NCBI RefSeq assembly: GCF_900636325.1 | Contig: NZ_LR134263.1 | Span: 1,364,001 to 1,428,000, forward strand | DNA from: Staphylococcus delphini | GTDB lineage: Bacteria > Bacillota > Bacilli > Staphylococcales > Staphylococcaceae | Direction: 5' to 3' | Length of the DNA stretch: 64,000 bases | Part shown: in pieces, positions 52,652 to 62,383 of the stretch | Layout of the letters: every line of letters starts with the position of its first letter | How positions within the stretch are numbered: position 1 is the first letter of the stretch | Program-made: the position numbers and the translations under genes | The notes under the pieces: model-generated | Told to the model about the DNA's origin: nothing | Database searches by the model: none | What the model saw: the letters and a program-made list of their open reading frames with translations, nothing else

Positions 52652-52798
52652 ACTCGTGTTTAATAAGGGAAGGGCTGCTTGGTATTGTGGCTCGGGCGTC
52701 TCTCTCATTTAGGAACGTACTGGTATGGGAAAAAATAGAAAGCACTTTTGTGAGCTATATCACCCAACTACACAGGACGATTTTTAACTTTTCGGAAC

Positions 52799-52827
52799 GG
52801 GGCTGGGACATTGTGTTTTCCAGCCCC
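52799..52827. repeat. GGGGCTGG hairpin
   Basis: Perfect GGGGCTGG / CCAGCCCC stem with a 13-base loop; no T-run on either side, so only a weak terminator. It is the same type as the greA terminator core. The remaining bases 52652-53010 show nothing else. Confidence 0.6.
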
Positions 52828-53018
52828 TCTCCTACGAGAAACATAAAGCAAAATATGGAAATATTAAATTAATTAAGGCGAATAAGCATAAAATTTTTTG
52901 ATTAATCGAGAACACATTTTACGTTGCCATTCAGTTCTCCATATATTATCAGTCATTTTAGCCTCAGTTCTCGTAAATGAAATCACAACTTATAAAAATG
53001 AATTCACTACCCTTAATA

Positions 53019-53027
53019 TGATAAAAT
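53019..53027 (+). promoter_or_regulatory. Extended -10 promoter of mtnN
   Basis: TG-A-TAAAAT, 46 bases before the mtnN ATG; no strong -35 box. Confidence 0.45.
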
Positions 53028-53073
53028 AGCTACGATATGTATTAAAGTCATCACTTTTTAAGGAGGCATTTGA

Positions 53074-53760
53074 ATGATCGGAATCATCGGTGCAATGGAA
53101 GAAGAAGTAGCAATTTTAAAATCTCAAATGGATGCGGTAGAAGAAATTAAAATCGCACATGCCATTTTTTATAAAGGAACATTGAACGACAAAGATATTA
53201 TTTTAACTCAAAGCGGTATCGGTAAGGTGAATGTAGCCATTTCTACAAGTTTACTGATTGATCGTTTTCAACCCCAATGTATTATTAACACAGGATCAGC
53301 GGGAGGATTACAGCCTGGATTAGCACTTGGCGATGTGGTCATTAGTCGACAAGTGGCTTATCATGATGCTGATGCACGGGCGTTCGGCTATGATATGGGA
53401 CAAATTCCAGGTATGCCAACCTATTTTGATGCAGATACGTCATTATTTGAAAAAGTAGATAACGTCTTAAAAACTTTAAATCAAAATGGTAGAGAAGGCT
53501 TGATCGTTTCAGGTGATAGTTTTATCGGCACAAACGAACAACGTCAAGCTATTTTGGAACATTTTCCTAATGCATTAGCTGTTGAAATGGAAGCCACTGC
53601 CATTGCGCAAACATGTCACCAGTTTCATGTGCCATTTATCGTGACACGAGCGATTTCTGATTTAGCTGACGGTGAAGCGGGAATGACATTTGAAGCTTTC
53701 CTTAAAGTGGCAGCAAAGTCATCAAGTCAAATGGTCAACGAACTTGTGAAAGTACTCTAA
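53074..53760 (+). CDS. mtnN: 5'-methylthioadenosine/S-adenosylhomocysteine nucleosidase
   Basis: MtnN (Pfs), 228 residues, cleaves adenine from methylthioadenosine and S-adenosylhomocysteine, feeding methionine salvage and the AI-2/LuxS branch. Family motifs [35 protein letters not shown] and the catalytic SDLADG aspartate are intact. AAGGAGGC lies upstream. Confidence 0.96.
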   Translation: MIGIIGAMEEEVAILKSQMDAVEEIKIAHAIFYKGTLNDKDIILTQSGIGKVNVAISTSLLIDRFQPQCIINTGSAGGLQPGLALGDVVISRQVAYHDADARAFGYDMGQIPGMPTYFDADTSLFEKVDNVLKTLNQNGREGLIVSGDSFIGTNEQRQAILEHFPNALAVEMEATAIAQTCHQFHVPFIVTRAISDLADGEAGMTFEAFLKVAAKSSSQMVNELVKVL

Positions 53761-53788
53761 CAAAACACGCAATGATTGCACATAAATA

Positions 53789-53797
53789 TGCTATAAT
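53789..53797 (+). promoter_or_regulatory. Extended -10 promoter of the yqeG operon
   Basis: TG-C-TATAAT (53789-53797), a perfect extended -10 lying 36 bases before the yqeG ATG, with no good -35. Confidence 0.6.
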
Positions 53798-53832
53798 ATA
53801 ACGAATGAAGTCTTTTAAAGTGGAGGATGAAC

Positions 53833-54360
53833 ATGGGTATCATCAAGCAATTATTTTTACCAAATCAATATGTGAATTCGATTTATGAAATTGATTTTGA
53901 CAAACTGAAACAATTGAATATCAAAGGGATTATCACAGATTTGGATAATACATTAGTCGGCTGGGATGAAGCGCAACCGACGCCTAAAGTTGAAAATTGG
54001 TTCAAAACTTTAGATGAACAAGGATTTAAAGTGACTGTTGTTTCTAATAATAATGAACAACGCGTAAAATCTTTTTGCCAAAATTTAAAAGTGGATTATA
54101 TTTTCAAAGCACAAAAACCTAGAGGTAAAGCTTTACGCCGTGCGACCGAACAAATGGGTATCCAAAAAGATGAAGTAGTTGTTATTGGAGACCAAATGTT
54201 AACAGATGTATTTGGTGGTAATCGACACGGACTTTATACAATTATGGTCGTACCAGTGAAAAATTCTGATGGTTTTATCACAAAATTTAATCGTTTAGTT
54301 GAACGACGATTATTAAAGCATTTTAAAAGAAAAGGCTATATTAAATGGGAGGAATCGTAA
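53833..54360 (+). CDS. YqeG family HAD IIIA-type phosphatase
   Basis: HAD-superfamily phosphatase, 175 residues, with motif I TDLDNTLVGWD, motif II VVSNN and motif IV GDQMLTDVFGG. Related to mitochondrial phosphatidylglycerophosphate phosphatase Gep4/PTPMT-like enzymes, so a role in phosphatidylglycerol synthesis is possible. The ATG at 53827 abuts the GTGGAGG site, so the ATG at 53833 is used. yqeH starts on the next base after the stop. Confidence 0.9.
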   Translation: MGIIKQLFLPNQYVNSIYEIDFDKLKQLNIKGIITDLDNTLVGWDEAQPTPKVENWFKTLDEQGFKVTVVSNNNEQRVKSFCQNLKVDYIFKAQKPRGKALRRATEQMGIQKDEVVVIGDQMLTDVFGGNRHGLYTIMVVPVKNSDGFITKFNRLVERRLLKHFKRKGYIKWEES

Positions 54361-55461
54361 TTGACTGAAACTTTAAAATGTATTGGTTGTGGGGCAACAC
54401 TACAATCTGAAGACCCCCAAAAACCGGGTTACGTTCCAAAAGCAAGTTTAGAAAAAGAAGATGTCATTTGTCGTCGTTGTTTTAGACTGAAAAATTACAA
54501 TGAAGTGCAAGATGTGGGCATGGAAAGTGACGACTTCTTAAAATTATTAAACGGCTTATCAGACAAACCGGGTATCGTCGTCAATTTAGTCGACGTATTT
54601 GACTTTGAAGGTTCTTTTATTCATGCAGTCAAACGTATTGTCGGCAATAAAAAGATTATTTTAGTTGCGAATAAAATTGACTTATTGCCAAAACAAATCA
54701 ATAAGCGTCGTGTTACTGAATGGTTACGACGTTTAGCTAAGGAATACGGTTTATACCCCGAAGATGTATGTTTAATTTCTGCGTATAAAGGCATTGGTAT
54801 TGATGATTTATTACAAACGATTGAAAAGCATCGGGATGGCCAAGATGTCTATATCGTCGGTACAACGAACGTTGGAAAGTCAACGTTAATTAACAAGTTG
54901 ATTGAACAAACAGTAGGCGAAAAAAATGTGGTCACAACTTCGCGTATTCCAGGTACGACATTGGATATGATTGATATTCCGATTGATGATGATCACTATA
55001 TGTACGATACACCAGGGATTATTCAAGAACATCAAATGACCCATTATGTATCGACAAAGGCATTAAATACGATTATGCCTAAAAAAGAAATTAAGCAACG
55101 TGTATACCAATTAAACGAAGCGCAATCGTTATTTATAGGTGGTTTAGCGCGCGTCGATTATTTAAAAGGTGGAAAACGTCCGCTCGTTTGTTATTTTTCA
55201 AATGAATTGAATATCCATCGCACAAAATTAGAAAAAGCAGATGATTTGTGGCGCAAACAAATTGGCACACTTTTATCACCACCATCCCCGAAAGATCGTT
55301 TTGACTTTGAGCAGTTGAAAACAGTTCGTTTAACGACGGAAAATGAGAAAAAAGACATTATGATTTCAGGTTTAGGATTTGTCACAGTGGACGCAGGTGC
55401 AGAATTAGAAGTGATTGTGCCTCAAAATGTTGAAGTGACATTGAGACCTTCAATTATGTAA
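54361..55461 (+). CDS. yqeH: Ribosome biogenesis GTPase YqeH
   Basis: YqeH, 366 residues, a circularly permuted GTPase needed for 30S assembly. A zinc finger (CIGCG...CRRC, about 6-40) is followed by G motifs in permuted order: NKID, then GTTNVGKST, then DTPG. A C-terminal TRAP-like RNA-binding region follows. TTG start, with GGGAGG at the end of the preceding gene. Confidence 0.95.
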   Translation: MTETLKCIGCGATLQSEDPQKPGYVPKASLEKEDVICRRCFRLKNYNEVQDVGMESDDFLKLLNGLSDKPGIVVNLVDVFDFEGSFIHAVKRIVGNKKIILVANKIDLLPKQINKRRVTEWLRRLAKEYGLYPEDVCLISAYKGIGIDDLLQTIEKHRDGQDVYIVGTTNVGKSTLINKLIEQTVGEKNVVTTSRIPGTTLDMIDIPIDDDHYMYDTPGIIQEHQMTHYVSTKALNTIMPKKEIKQRVYQLNEAQSLFIGGLARVDYLKGGKRPLVCYFSNELNIHRTKLEKADDLWRKQIGTLLSPPSPKDRFDFEQLKTVRLTTENEKKDIMISGLGFVTVDAGAELEVIVPQNVEVTLRPSIM

Positions 55462-55476
55462 GGAGTGTGAGGTTGA

Positions 55477-56289
55477 ATGAAATTTGCAGTTATTGGACAT
55501 CCGATTGACCACTCGTTGTCACCACTGATGCATCATGCGAATTTTAAAAGTTTAAACTTAGATTACGGCTATGAAGCGCTTAATATTCCACCTGCACATT
55601 TTGAACATATTCGAGATATTATTGGTGAAAAAGAACTTGACGGCTTTAATGTGACGATTCCGCATAAAGAGCGCATTATCGACTATTTAGATGACATGTC
55701 GGATGAAGCACGGGCCATTGGTGCGGTGAATACAGTTAAAGTTGAAAACGGGAAATGGATTGGCTATAACACGGACGGTACTGGATTTGTTAAAGGATTA
55801 CAAGCGAAGTATGGTGATTTAACTGACGCGCACATTTTAATACTCGGTGCAGGGGGCGCAAGTAAAGGGATTTCTTATGCGTTATCTCAAGTGACTGAGA
55901 AAAGTATAGCCGTTGCTAATCGTACGATGTCCCGTTTTAATGATTGGCAACTTCAAATTCAACCGCACTCACTTGAAGATGTCGCATCTATCGCACATCA
56001 ATTTGATATTATTATAAACACGACACCTGTTGGGATGCATCAATCTCAAGATAGTGTGATGTCATTTTCGCAGTTAAAAGCGGATGTGCTTGTATGTGAT
56101 ATTATTTACATTCCATTTCAGACGACATTTTTAAAAGAAGCCGCTGAAAAAGAGTGTTCGACTTATAATGGATTAGATATGTTTATTTATCAAGGTGCTG
56201 AAAGTTTTAAAATATGGACGGGTTTAGAGAGTGATATTACAACGATGCGCAACGCAGTATTAAATAAATTAAATTCAACAACAACTTAA
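55477..56289 (+). CDS. aroE: Shikimate dehydrogenase
   Basis: AroE, 270 residues, NADPH-dependent reduction of 3-dehydroshikimate in aromatic amino acid synthesis. Substrate-side motifs GHPIDHSLSP and NVTIPHKE, NTDGTGF, and the dinucleotide loop GAGGASKG are intact. AAGGAGTG lies upstream. It sits inside a ribosome-assembly operon, as in S. aureus. Confidence 0.95.
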   Translation: MKFAVIGHPIDHSLSPLMHHANFKSLNLDYGYEALNIPPAHFEHIRDIIGEKELDGFNVTIPHKERIIDYLDDMSDEARAIGAVNTVKVENGKWIGYNTDGTGFVKGLQAKYGDLTDAHILILGAGGASKGISYALSQVTEKSIAVANRTMSRFNDWQLQIQPHSLEDVASIAHQFDIIINTTPVGMHQSQDSVMSFSQLKADVLVCDIIYIPFQTTFLKEAAEKECSTYNGLDMFIYQGAESFKIWTGLESDITTMRNAVLNKLNSTTT

Positions 56290-56299
56290 GGAGGCCATT

Positions 56300-56593
56300 A
56301 TGGCATTAACAGGTAAACAAAAAAGATTTTTAAGAAGTAAGGCACATCATGTTGATCCTACTTTCCAAATCGGTAAGTCTGGGATTAACGACAATATGGT
56401 AGAGCAATTAAAAGAAACACTTGAAAATCGCGAATTGATCAAAATTCATATTTTACAAAACAATATGGATGATAAAAGCGAATTGGCACAAAATATTAGT
56501 CAAGCAACAGGTAGTGAATTAGTCCAACTTATCGGTTCAATGATTGTCCTCTATAAAGAATCTCGAGAAAATAAACAAATCGAGTTACCATAA
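56300..56593 (+). CDS. yhbY: YhbY family CRM-domain RNA-binding protein
   Basis: A 97-residue CRM-domain protein (LTGKQKRFLRSKAHH, GKSGIND, GxxLVQLIG-type end) associated with pre-50S particles. AAGGAGGCC lies upstream. nadD begins 2 bases after the stop. Confidence 0.93.
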   Translation: MALTGKQKRFLRSKAHHVDPTFQIGKSGINDNMVEQLKETLENRELIKIHILQNNMDDKSELAQNISQATGSELVQLIGSMIVLYKESRENKQIELP

Positions 56594-56595
56594 AT

Positions 56596-57177
56596 ATGGA
56601 AAAAATCGTTGTTTATGGTGGACAATTCAATCCAATTCATAGTGGACATGAAATGGTTGCAAGTGAAGTGAATGCAGCTATTCAACCGGATCACTTTTAT
56701 TTTATGCCTAGTTTTATGTCACCATTGAAAAAGCATGATGAATTAATTGAGGTTGAACATCGTATTCAAATGGTTAAGTTGGTCATAGAAAATTTGGGGT
56801 TTGGGACGCTTCGATTAGATGAAATTGAGCGTAAAGGTCAAAGCTACACATACGATACTTTGTTGAATATTCGTCAAGAATCACCTGACGCAAAGTTGTA
56901 TTTTGTCATCGGAACGGACCAATATGAACAACTTGATCGATGGTATCAAATAGATGCACTAAAATCTTTCGTAACATTTGTCGTCGTGAATCGTGGTAAG
57001 GTGGTTCAATCAAATGACGATGCAATCATGACGATTAGCATACCTGAGATGGCGATTAGTTCAACTGAAATTCGTCAGAGAAGGTCTCAACAACAAACAA
57101 TTCATATGTGGGTGCCGCTCAATGTAGAGCACTACATATTGAAGGAGGGGTTATATGGATCGAACATTCGCGATTGA
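56596..57177 (+). CDS. nadD: Nicotinate-nucleotide adenylyltransferase
   Basis: NadD, 193 residues, makes deamido-NAD from nicotinate mononucleotide and ATP. Nucleotidyltransferase motifs GGQFNPIHSGH (the usual F-D is F-N here) and ISSTEIRQR are visible. Overlaps yqeK by 23 bases, the longest overlap in this operon. Confidence 0.94.
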   Translation: MEKIVVYGGQFNPIHSGHEMVASEVNAAIQPDHFYFMPSFMSPLKKHDELIEVEHRIQMVKLVIENLGFGTLRLDEIERKGQSYTYDTLLNIRQESPDAKLYFVIGTDQYEQLDRWYQIDALKSFVTFVVVNRGKVVQSNDDAIMTISIPEMAISSTEIRQRRSQQQTIHMWVPLNVEHYILKEGLYGSNIRD

Positions 57178-57739
57178 ACTTGTCGAACAAAAGCTACCGA
57201 AAAAGAGATTTGAACATTCTTTACGTGTAGCAGAAACGGCAGTTAAATTGGCAGATATTTATGAGGGAGATAAAGAAAAAGCTGAACTTGCAGGGATTTT
57301 GCATGATTTTTGTAAATATGACGATTTAAGCTTTTTATACCAACAAGTGACACGATACGATCTCAGTCATGATTTATTAAGTTATGGTTCAGAGATTTTA
57401 CATGGACCTGTCTGTGCAGCAATCATGAAGCATCAATATGGTATTCAAGATGACGAAATTTTATTAGCAATTTACAATCACACGACAGGGCGTAAACATA
57501 TGACTAAAACCGAAAAATTAGTCTTTATTGCTGATTACATTGAACCTGGTCGAAATACGCCAAAAGTGGAAGAAATTCGTGATTTGGTATACAATGGCGG
57601 TGGGTTAGATAAAACAATTTATGAAATTTCAAAAAGAACTGTCTTGTACCTCGTCAAAAAAGATGTTAGCGTATACCAAGCCACTATTGATTGTCTGAAT
57701 TACTATAATTTTAATGACTCTAAAATAAAGGATGATTAA
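57155..57739 (+). CDS. yqeK: YqeK HD-domain hydrolase
   Basis: HD-domain protein, 194 residues, a symmetrical bis(5'-nucleosyl)-tetraphosphatase (Ap4A hydrolase) of the YqeK family. Metal-binding residues are in HSLRVAE, ILHDFCKY, HGP and HTTGR. GAAGGAGGGG, inside the end of nadD, precedes the ATG. Confidence 0.92.
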   Translation: MDRTFAIELVEQKLPKKRFEHSLRVAETAVKLADIYEGDKEKAELAGILHDFCKYDDLSFLYQQVTRYDLSHDLLSYGSEILHGPVCAAIMKHQYGIQDDEILLAIYNHTTGRKHMTKTEKLVFIADYIEPGRNTPKVEEIRDLVYNGGGLDKTIYEISKRTVLYLVKKDVSVYQATIDCLNYYNFNDSKIKDD

Positions 57740-58096
57740 ATGAACGCAAAAGATTTATTAATGTTAACAGTTGAAGCAGCCGATGCAAAAAAAGCAGAAG
57801 AAATTATTTCGCTTAATATGAGCGGTGTTTCTGATCTCACTGATTACTTTGTTGTATGTCATGGGAATAACGAAAGACAAGTTCAAGCGATTGCTCGTGC
57901 TGTTAAAGAAAGTGCTGAGTCACATCAAATTGAAGTGAAACGTATGGAAGGTTTTAATGAAGCGCGTTGGATACTTGTAGATTTAACAGATGTTGTTGTA
58001 CATGTCTTCCATAAGGACGAACGTAGCTATTACAACCTCGAAAAATTGTATCAAGATGTAGAGATGTTAGGTTATAAAGAGGTTATTAACTCATAA
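57740..58096 (+). CDS. rsfS: Ribosomal silencing factor RsfS
   Basis: RsfS (YbeB/Iojap), 118 residues, binds L14 and blocks subunit joining during starvation. Motifs DYFVVCHGNNERQVQAIA and VDLTDVVVHVFHKDERSYYNLEKL are typical. It starts on the base after the yqeK stop and overlaps the next gene by one base. Confidence 0.95.
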   Translation: MNAKDLLMLTVEAADAKKAEEIISLNMSGVSDLTDYFVVCHGNNERQVQAIARAVKESAESHQIEVKRMEGFNEARWILVDLTDVVVHVFHKDERSYYNLEKLYQDVEMLGYKEVINS

Positions 58097-58818
58097 TGCA
58101 ATATGAAAACTTGAGTGCATTTTACGATCGACTTACAGATGATCAACCTTATGATCTGTGGCTCGATTTGATACAACAGACACTTCAACAACAAAATGTT
58201 TCCCGTGTACTCGATATCGGTTGTGGCACAGGAACTTTGACACAGCATTTTACACAATTTGCTGATGAAGTCATGGGTATGGATTTAAGTGTTGAAATGT
58301 TAGCTTTAGCCAAACAAAAATCAAGTCAAGTGCAATGGATTGAAGGCGACATGTCGGATTTTAATCTGCATACCGACTTTGGTTTAATTACAATTCTTTG
58401 TGACAGTTTGAATTATTTAGCTGATGAAACGGCTGTGATGGCAACATTTGAACATGTTTATCAACATTTGAATGCAGATGGCTATTTCATTTTCGACGTC
58501 CATACGACGCATAAAATGACACATCAGTTTAACGGACAAGTTTATCTTGATGACCGTGAAGATTTAACATTAGTATGGCAAACTGAACCTGCTGAAGCAC
58601 CATACAGTGTTTGGCATGATTTAACATTCTTTATATTAAATGAAGCACAAACATACGTCAGACAAGATGAATCGCAATATCAGCGTACTTTTGAAAAGGA
58701 TCAGTATATTGATATGCTGAAACAAGTCGGTTTTAATCATATCGAAACATTTTATGATTTTAACAAAGCTTTACAAGACCCAGAAAGTGATCGCTTATTC
58801 TTTATTGTAAAAAAATAA
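58096..58818 (+). CDS. Class I SAM-dependent methyltransferase (YqeM)
   Basis: A 240-residue methyltransferase with SAM motif VLDIGCGTGTLT, an acidic residue after beta-2 (MDLSVEML) and a DSLNYL motif. It matches the conserved YqeM position after rsfS; the substrate is unknown. The stop is 6 bases before the hairpin that also holds the comEA ribosome-binding site. Confidence 0.88.
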   Translation: MQYENLSAFYDRLTDDQPYDLWLDLIQQTLQQQNVSRVLDIGCGTGTLTQHFTQFADEVMGMDLSVEMLALAKQKSSQVQWIEGDMSDFNLHTDFGLITILCDSLNYLADETAVMATFEHVYQHLNADGYFIFDVHTTHKMTHQFNGQVYLDDREDLTLVWQTEPAEAPYSVWHDLTFFILNEAQTYVRQDESQYQRTFEKDQYIDMLKQVGFNHIETFYDFNKALQDPESDRLFFIVKK

Positions 58819-58824
58819 CAAGTA

Positions 58825-58870
58825 AAAAACCTCCATCATGCGTGTAATACGTATGATAGGAGGTTTTATT
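58825..58870 (+). terminator. Terminator-like hairpin sequestering the comEA ribosome-binding site
   Basis: AAAACCTCC...CATGCG pairs with CGTATG...GGAGGTTTT (58825-58867, about 15 bp with small bulges), followed by ATTT. The AGGAGG at 58858-58863, ideal for comEA, lies wholly inside the 3' arm. It may act both as terminator of the yqeG operon and as translation block for comEA. Confidence 0.75.
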
Positions 58871-58871
58871 T

Positions 58872-59540
58872 ATGTTTTCTGTAGATCAATTTATCGCGTT
58901 AGTCAAACAGTACAAAATGCAAACAGCTATTGTTATAACATTTCTCATCGCGCTAGGGGGATGGCTCGTGTTTAATTCTGGTGAGGAAGACACTGCAAAA
59001 GACGCTTTAGCGATGCAACAAACGCAGCCGATTGAAGCCCATCAAGCAAAACCAAAAAGTAAAGACAAAAAAGAGCAAAAAGAGCAAACGTCTCAAAAAA
59101 TTATTGTCGATATTAAAGGTGCAGTAAAAAAGCCGAATACGTATGAAATGCAATCAGATGATCGAATGAAACAGCTATTAGATAAGGCTGAACCGTTGAA
59201 AACTGCTGATTTGAGTCGTGTTAATTTAGCTGAAAAGTTAACGGATCAAAAAATGATTTATATTCCGAGTCAAGGTGAGGCGTCATCCACTAACTCTAGT
59301 CACGCCTCACAACAAGATCATACGTCAGCTACGTCTACTTCACAAAATATCTCCATCAATTTAAATACTGCCGACGAGAAGGAACTAACCCAAATTCCTG
59401 GCATCGGGCCTTCAAAAGCACAAACGATTATTAAACACCGCGAAGAAAATGGGCCTTTCCAAAGCGTTGAAAATTTGAAAGATGTCAAAGGCATTGGGGA
59501 AAAAACATTTGAAAAACTAAAAGACTATTTAACCGTTTAA
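58872..59540 (+). CDS. comEA: Competence protein ComEA
   Basis: ComEA, 222 residues, the membrane-anchored DNA receptor for transformation. One membrane helix (about 17-34), a Lys/Gln-rich linker, a SLBB-like segment (VDIKGAVKKPNTYEM) and a C-terminal pair of helix-hairpin-helix motifs (NLNTADEKEL, IPGIGPSKAQ) that bind DNA. No frameshift is seen. Its ribosome-binding site is in a hairpin. Confidence 0.94.
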   Translation: MFSVDQFIALVKQYKMQTAIVITFLIALGGWLVFNSGEEDTAKDALAMQQTQPIEAHQAKPKSKDKKEQKEQTSQKIIVDIKGAVKKPNTYEMQSDDRMKQLLDKAEPLKTADLSRVNLAEKLTDQKMIYIPSQGEASSTNSSHASQQDHTSATSTSQNISINLNTADEKELTQIPGIGPSKAQTIIKHREENGPFQSVENLKDVKGIGEKTFEKLKDYLTV

Positions 59541-59626
59541 TTCTAAATAAGGCGTAACTAGTCGAAGCAAGTCGAATCCTTTATAATAAGAATAAATTGA
59601 ACAAACAATACGAGGTGACAAAAAGT

Positions 59627-60088
59627 ATGAAACGTATTCAATGGCATGATTATTTTATGGCACAGTCTCATTTATTAGCATTGAGATCTACTTGTACACG
59701 TCTCTCTGTAGGTGCAACAATTACTAAAGATAATCGTATCATCGCGGGAGGTTATAACGGTTCAGTTTCAGGTGAAGTCCATTGTATAGATGAAGGCTGT
59801 TTAATGGAAGATGGACACTGTATTAGAACGATACATGCTGAAATGAACGCGCTACTGCAATGTGCGAAACAAGGTGTCTCTACTGAAAATGCAACAATTT
59901 ATGTCACGCATTTTCCTTGTCTAAACTGTACAAAATCGATTATTCAAGCGGGTATTAAAACGATTTATTATGCTGAAGATTACCATAACCATGATTACGC
60001 AGTGAAGCTCTTAGAACAATCCGGTGTACATTATGAAAAAATCAGTTTTAATCCTCAACACATTGCGGAATATTTATTAAAATCATAA
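59627..60088 (+). CDS. comEB: ComEB, dCMP deaminase family
   Basis: A 153-residue zinc-dependent deaminase with the HAEMNAL and PCLNC signatures, the ComE operon protein 2 family. It is likely a dCMP deaminase making dUMP; it is dispensable for transformation in Bacillus. The ATG at 59627, following GAGGTGAC, is preferred over the TTG at 59597. It overlaps comEC by one base. Confidence 0.93.
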   Translation: MKRIQWHDYFMAQSHLLALRSTCTRLSVGATITKDNRIIAGGYNGSVSGEVHCIDEGCLMEDGHCIRTIHAEMNALLQCAKQGVSTENATIYVTHFPCLNCTKSIIQAGIKTIYYAEDYHNHDYAVKLLEQSGVHYEKISFNPQHIAEYLLKS

Positions 60089-62316
60089 TGACTTATTGGT
60101 TAATTACATATATTATCGGCAACATTGCATATCATCATTTGTTCACTGCATGCTTCATATATAGTGTGTTAGCATGCAGTTTATGCTTAAAGAAAAAGTC
60201 ATGGGCATTCATCATTTCAACCTTGATTATCGTGCTCATTGGCTATACCGTCGAGACGATACAACATCAAAATGAGGGGCCAACCCTAACAGCAGTTCCG
60301 GCGTCATCTCCCCAAACCATTAATGTCCATTTGACGACGTTACCTATCGTGACAGACCATCTTTTAACTGTTCAAGCAACATTCAAAAAAGAAGAAATAC
60401 TGATTAAAGGACGGATCAAACCACAACAATTTATCCCAGATGCGCACTTTCTCCTAAATCACCAATGTCAATTGACAGGTGCTTTTCAACCGCCACTTTA
60501 TCGTCAACAACGACCACTCTTTGCTGTTAAAAATATAGCATTTGACCAATGTCAGATAACAACACCGACGTTAAAACAACGCATTACGTATGTAAGAAAT
60601 GTTGTAACTGAGCGATTGTTAAATTCACAACTTTATGGAAAGAGCGAACTGATCGCGATTGCAACGGGAAATTCAAATTATTTAGATAAAGATATGAAGG
60701 CATTAGCGCAACAGTTGGGTGTTTCTCATTTGTTTGCTGTGAGCGGGACCCACGTGAGTATATTCATTTTCATGTTTTATGCAACTGGGAAACGTCTCCC
60801 TTTACCTATGTATTATACAGAAGTGGGATTAATGCTTTTTTTACCGGTATTCTTGATCTTTGTAGGTGCCAGTCCAAGTGCAACACGTGCGGTGACTATG
60901 ACGTTACTCATGTTGGTTGTTTCAAGGCGCTTTCATATGACCTCATTGCAGTCTCTTTTACTCGTTTATTGTGGTATGAGTCTGTTGAATGGCGACTATC
61001 ACTATCACTTAGGCTTTTTATACTCTTTTTTGATTTCTGGAATATTGATTTTGATGAAAGATATTTTTACAGAGCGGCCTTTTTATCAATCACTCTTTTT
61101 AGGTTCTTATGTCGCTGTTATTGCAGCCATTCCTTTAAACTATGCGCAACTTAATGAAATTCAATGGCAAGGGTTAGTCTCAAACTTATTTTTCATTCCA
61201 CTCTACAGTTTAATCATCATTCCACTTGCATTTGCACTTGCCATCATTGCCATCGTTGCACCTGCCTTTTTATCTTTGTTCACGCATATTACACACTTTA
61301 TTTTTGATATCCAAGTTTTTTTGTTAAAACGACTCACAGTGCTAGAAAAGTTCACACTTCCTATTCCTGACTTTGGCGAATTTGGGTTTCTTTGTTGTAC
61401 GATCGTAACGTTTATACTGCTTTATTTGCTCTCTCAACGGCGATATATCTTATCTATGGTTCTGGTTTGTTGTCTGTGCGTCATACTTTGGCAAGTTCAT
61501 CCCCGTTATACTAACCAAATGACCATGATTGATGTGGGTCAAGGTGATGCTATATTATTCCAAAGCAAAACAGGTGAAACACTGATGATTGATACGGGTG
61601 GCGCCTATGAAAGTCATCAACTCAAACAGTCGAATATCAATATTGCAAAGAAAAACATTTATCCATTATTTAAGAAACTGGGGATTCACCAAATCGACTA
61701 TCTCGTCATCACACATGCACATCAAGATCATATGGGCGAAATCGAACATTTGTCGCAATATGTGAATATCAAAAATGTGATGATTAATCCATCACATTTT
61801 GATAAAGGGAAGTTTCAAAAAGTTCAACATGTGATTGCAAGTGAACATGCACAATTGTATTCATATGAGGACCTCTCTCGTATTGTGTTAGGGGATTTTC
61901 AATTTCAATTTTTCAACACTGACATTCCTGAAAGTGAGGATCCTAATGAGCATTCTATTGTGACATTAGCGACCATTCACGACATTCATGTTTTATTGAT
62001 GGGCGATGCTACGACAAAAAATGAGGAGATCTTGTTAAAGCAATATACATTACCACAAATTCAAATATTAAAAGTAGGTCATCATGGCAGTCAAACAAGT
62101 TCTTCTAAGACCTTTCTGAGTCAAATTCATCCAGACATCGCACTCATTTCTGCTGGTAAACAAAATATGTATCATTTGCCACATCCTTTAACGCTACAAA
62201 AATTACATGACATTCATGCGAAAATTTATAACACCGCAGATAATCATCATATTCACGTCCGTTTTGATGATACCAATGAAGCAGGTTATACACTCCGGAC
62301 AGAGCCGTTGAACTGA
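60088..62316 (+). CDS. comEC: DNA internalisation competence protein ComEC/Rec2
   Basis: ComEC, 742 residues, the channel that brings single-stranded DNA across the membrane. N-terminal helices and an OB-like loop (about 1-180), the Competence domain with FAVSGTHVS (about 213-480), then a metallo-beta-lactamase domain (about 505-742) with THAHQDHMGE and VGHHGSQTSSS. Appears intact, so DNA uptake machinery may be functional. Confidence 0.95.
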   Translation: MTYWLITYIIGNIAYHHLFTACFIYSVLACSLCLKKKSWAFIISTLIIVLIGYTVETIQHQNEGPTLTAVPASSPQTINVHLTTLPIVTDHLLTVQATFKKEEILIKGRIKPQQFIPDAHFLLNHQCQLTGAFQPPLYRQQRPLFAVKNIAFDQCQITTPTLKQRITYVRNVVTERLLNSQLYGKSELIAIATGNSNYLDKDMKALAQQLGVSHLFAVSGTHVSIFIFMFYATGKRLPLPMYYTEVGLMLFLPVFLIFVGASPSATRAVTMTLLMLVVSRRFHMTSLQSLLLVYCGMSLLNGDYHYHLGFLYSFLISGILILMKDIFTERPFYQSLFLGSYVAVIAAIPLNYAQLNEIQWQGLVSNLFFIPLYSLIIIPLAFALAIIAIVAPAFLSLFTHITHFIFDIQVFLLKRLTVLEKFTLPIPDFGEFGFLCCTIVTFILLYLLSQRRYILSMVLVCCLCVILWQVHPRYTNQMTMIDVGQGDAILFQSKTGETLMIDTGGAYESHQLKQSNINIAKKNIYPLFKKLGIHQIDYLVITHAHQDHMGEIEHLSQYVNIKNVMINPSHFDKGKFQKVQHVIASEHAQLYSYEDLSRIVLGDFQFQFFNTDIPESEDPNEHSIVTLATIHDIHVLLMGDATTKNEEILLKQYTLPQIQILKVGHHGSQTSSSKTFLSQIHPDIALISAGKQNMYHLPHPLTLQKLHDIHAKIYNTADNHHIHVRFDDTNEAGYTLRTEPLN

Positions 62317-62339
62317 TAATGAAGTCAGCTGAGCATTCA

Positions 62340-62348
62340 TGTTATAAT
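62340..62348 (+). promoter_or_regulatory. Extended -10 promoter of holA
   Basis: TG-T-TATAAT (62340-62348), 36 bases before the holA ATG; no clear -35. Confidence 0.55.
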
Positions 62349-62383
62349 ACAGCTAAAGCAATGAGATAGAGAGGAATCACATC

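Noticed and set aside
52799-52827. Strong terminator
   Set aside because: The stem is perfect, but no T-run follows on either strand, so it is listed only as a hairpin repeat.
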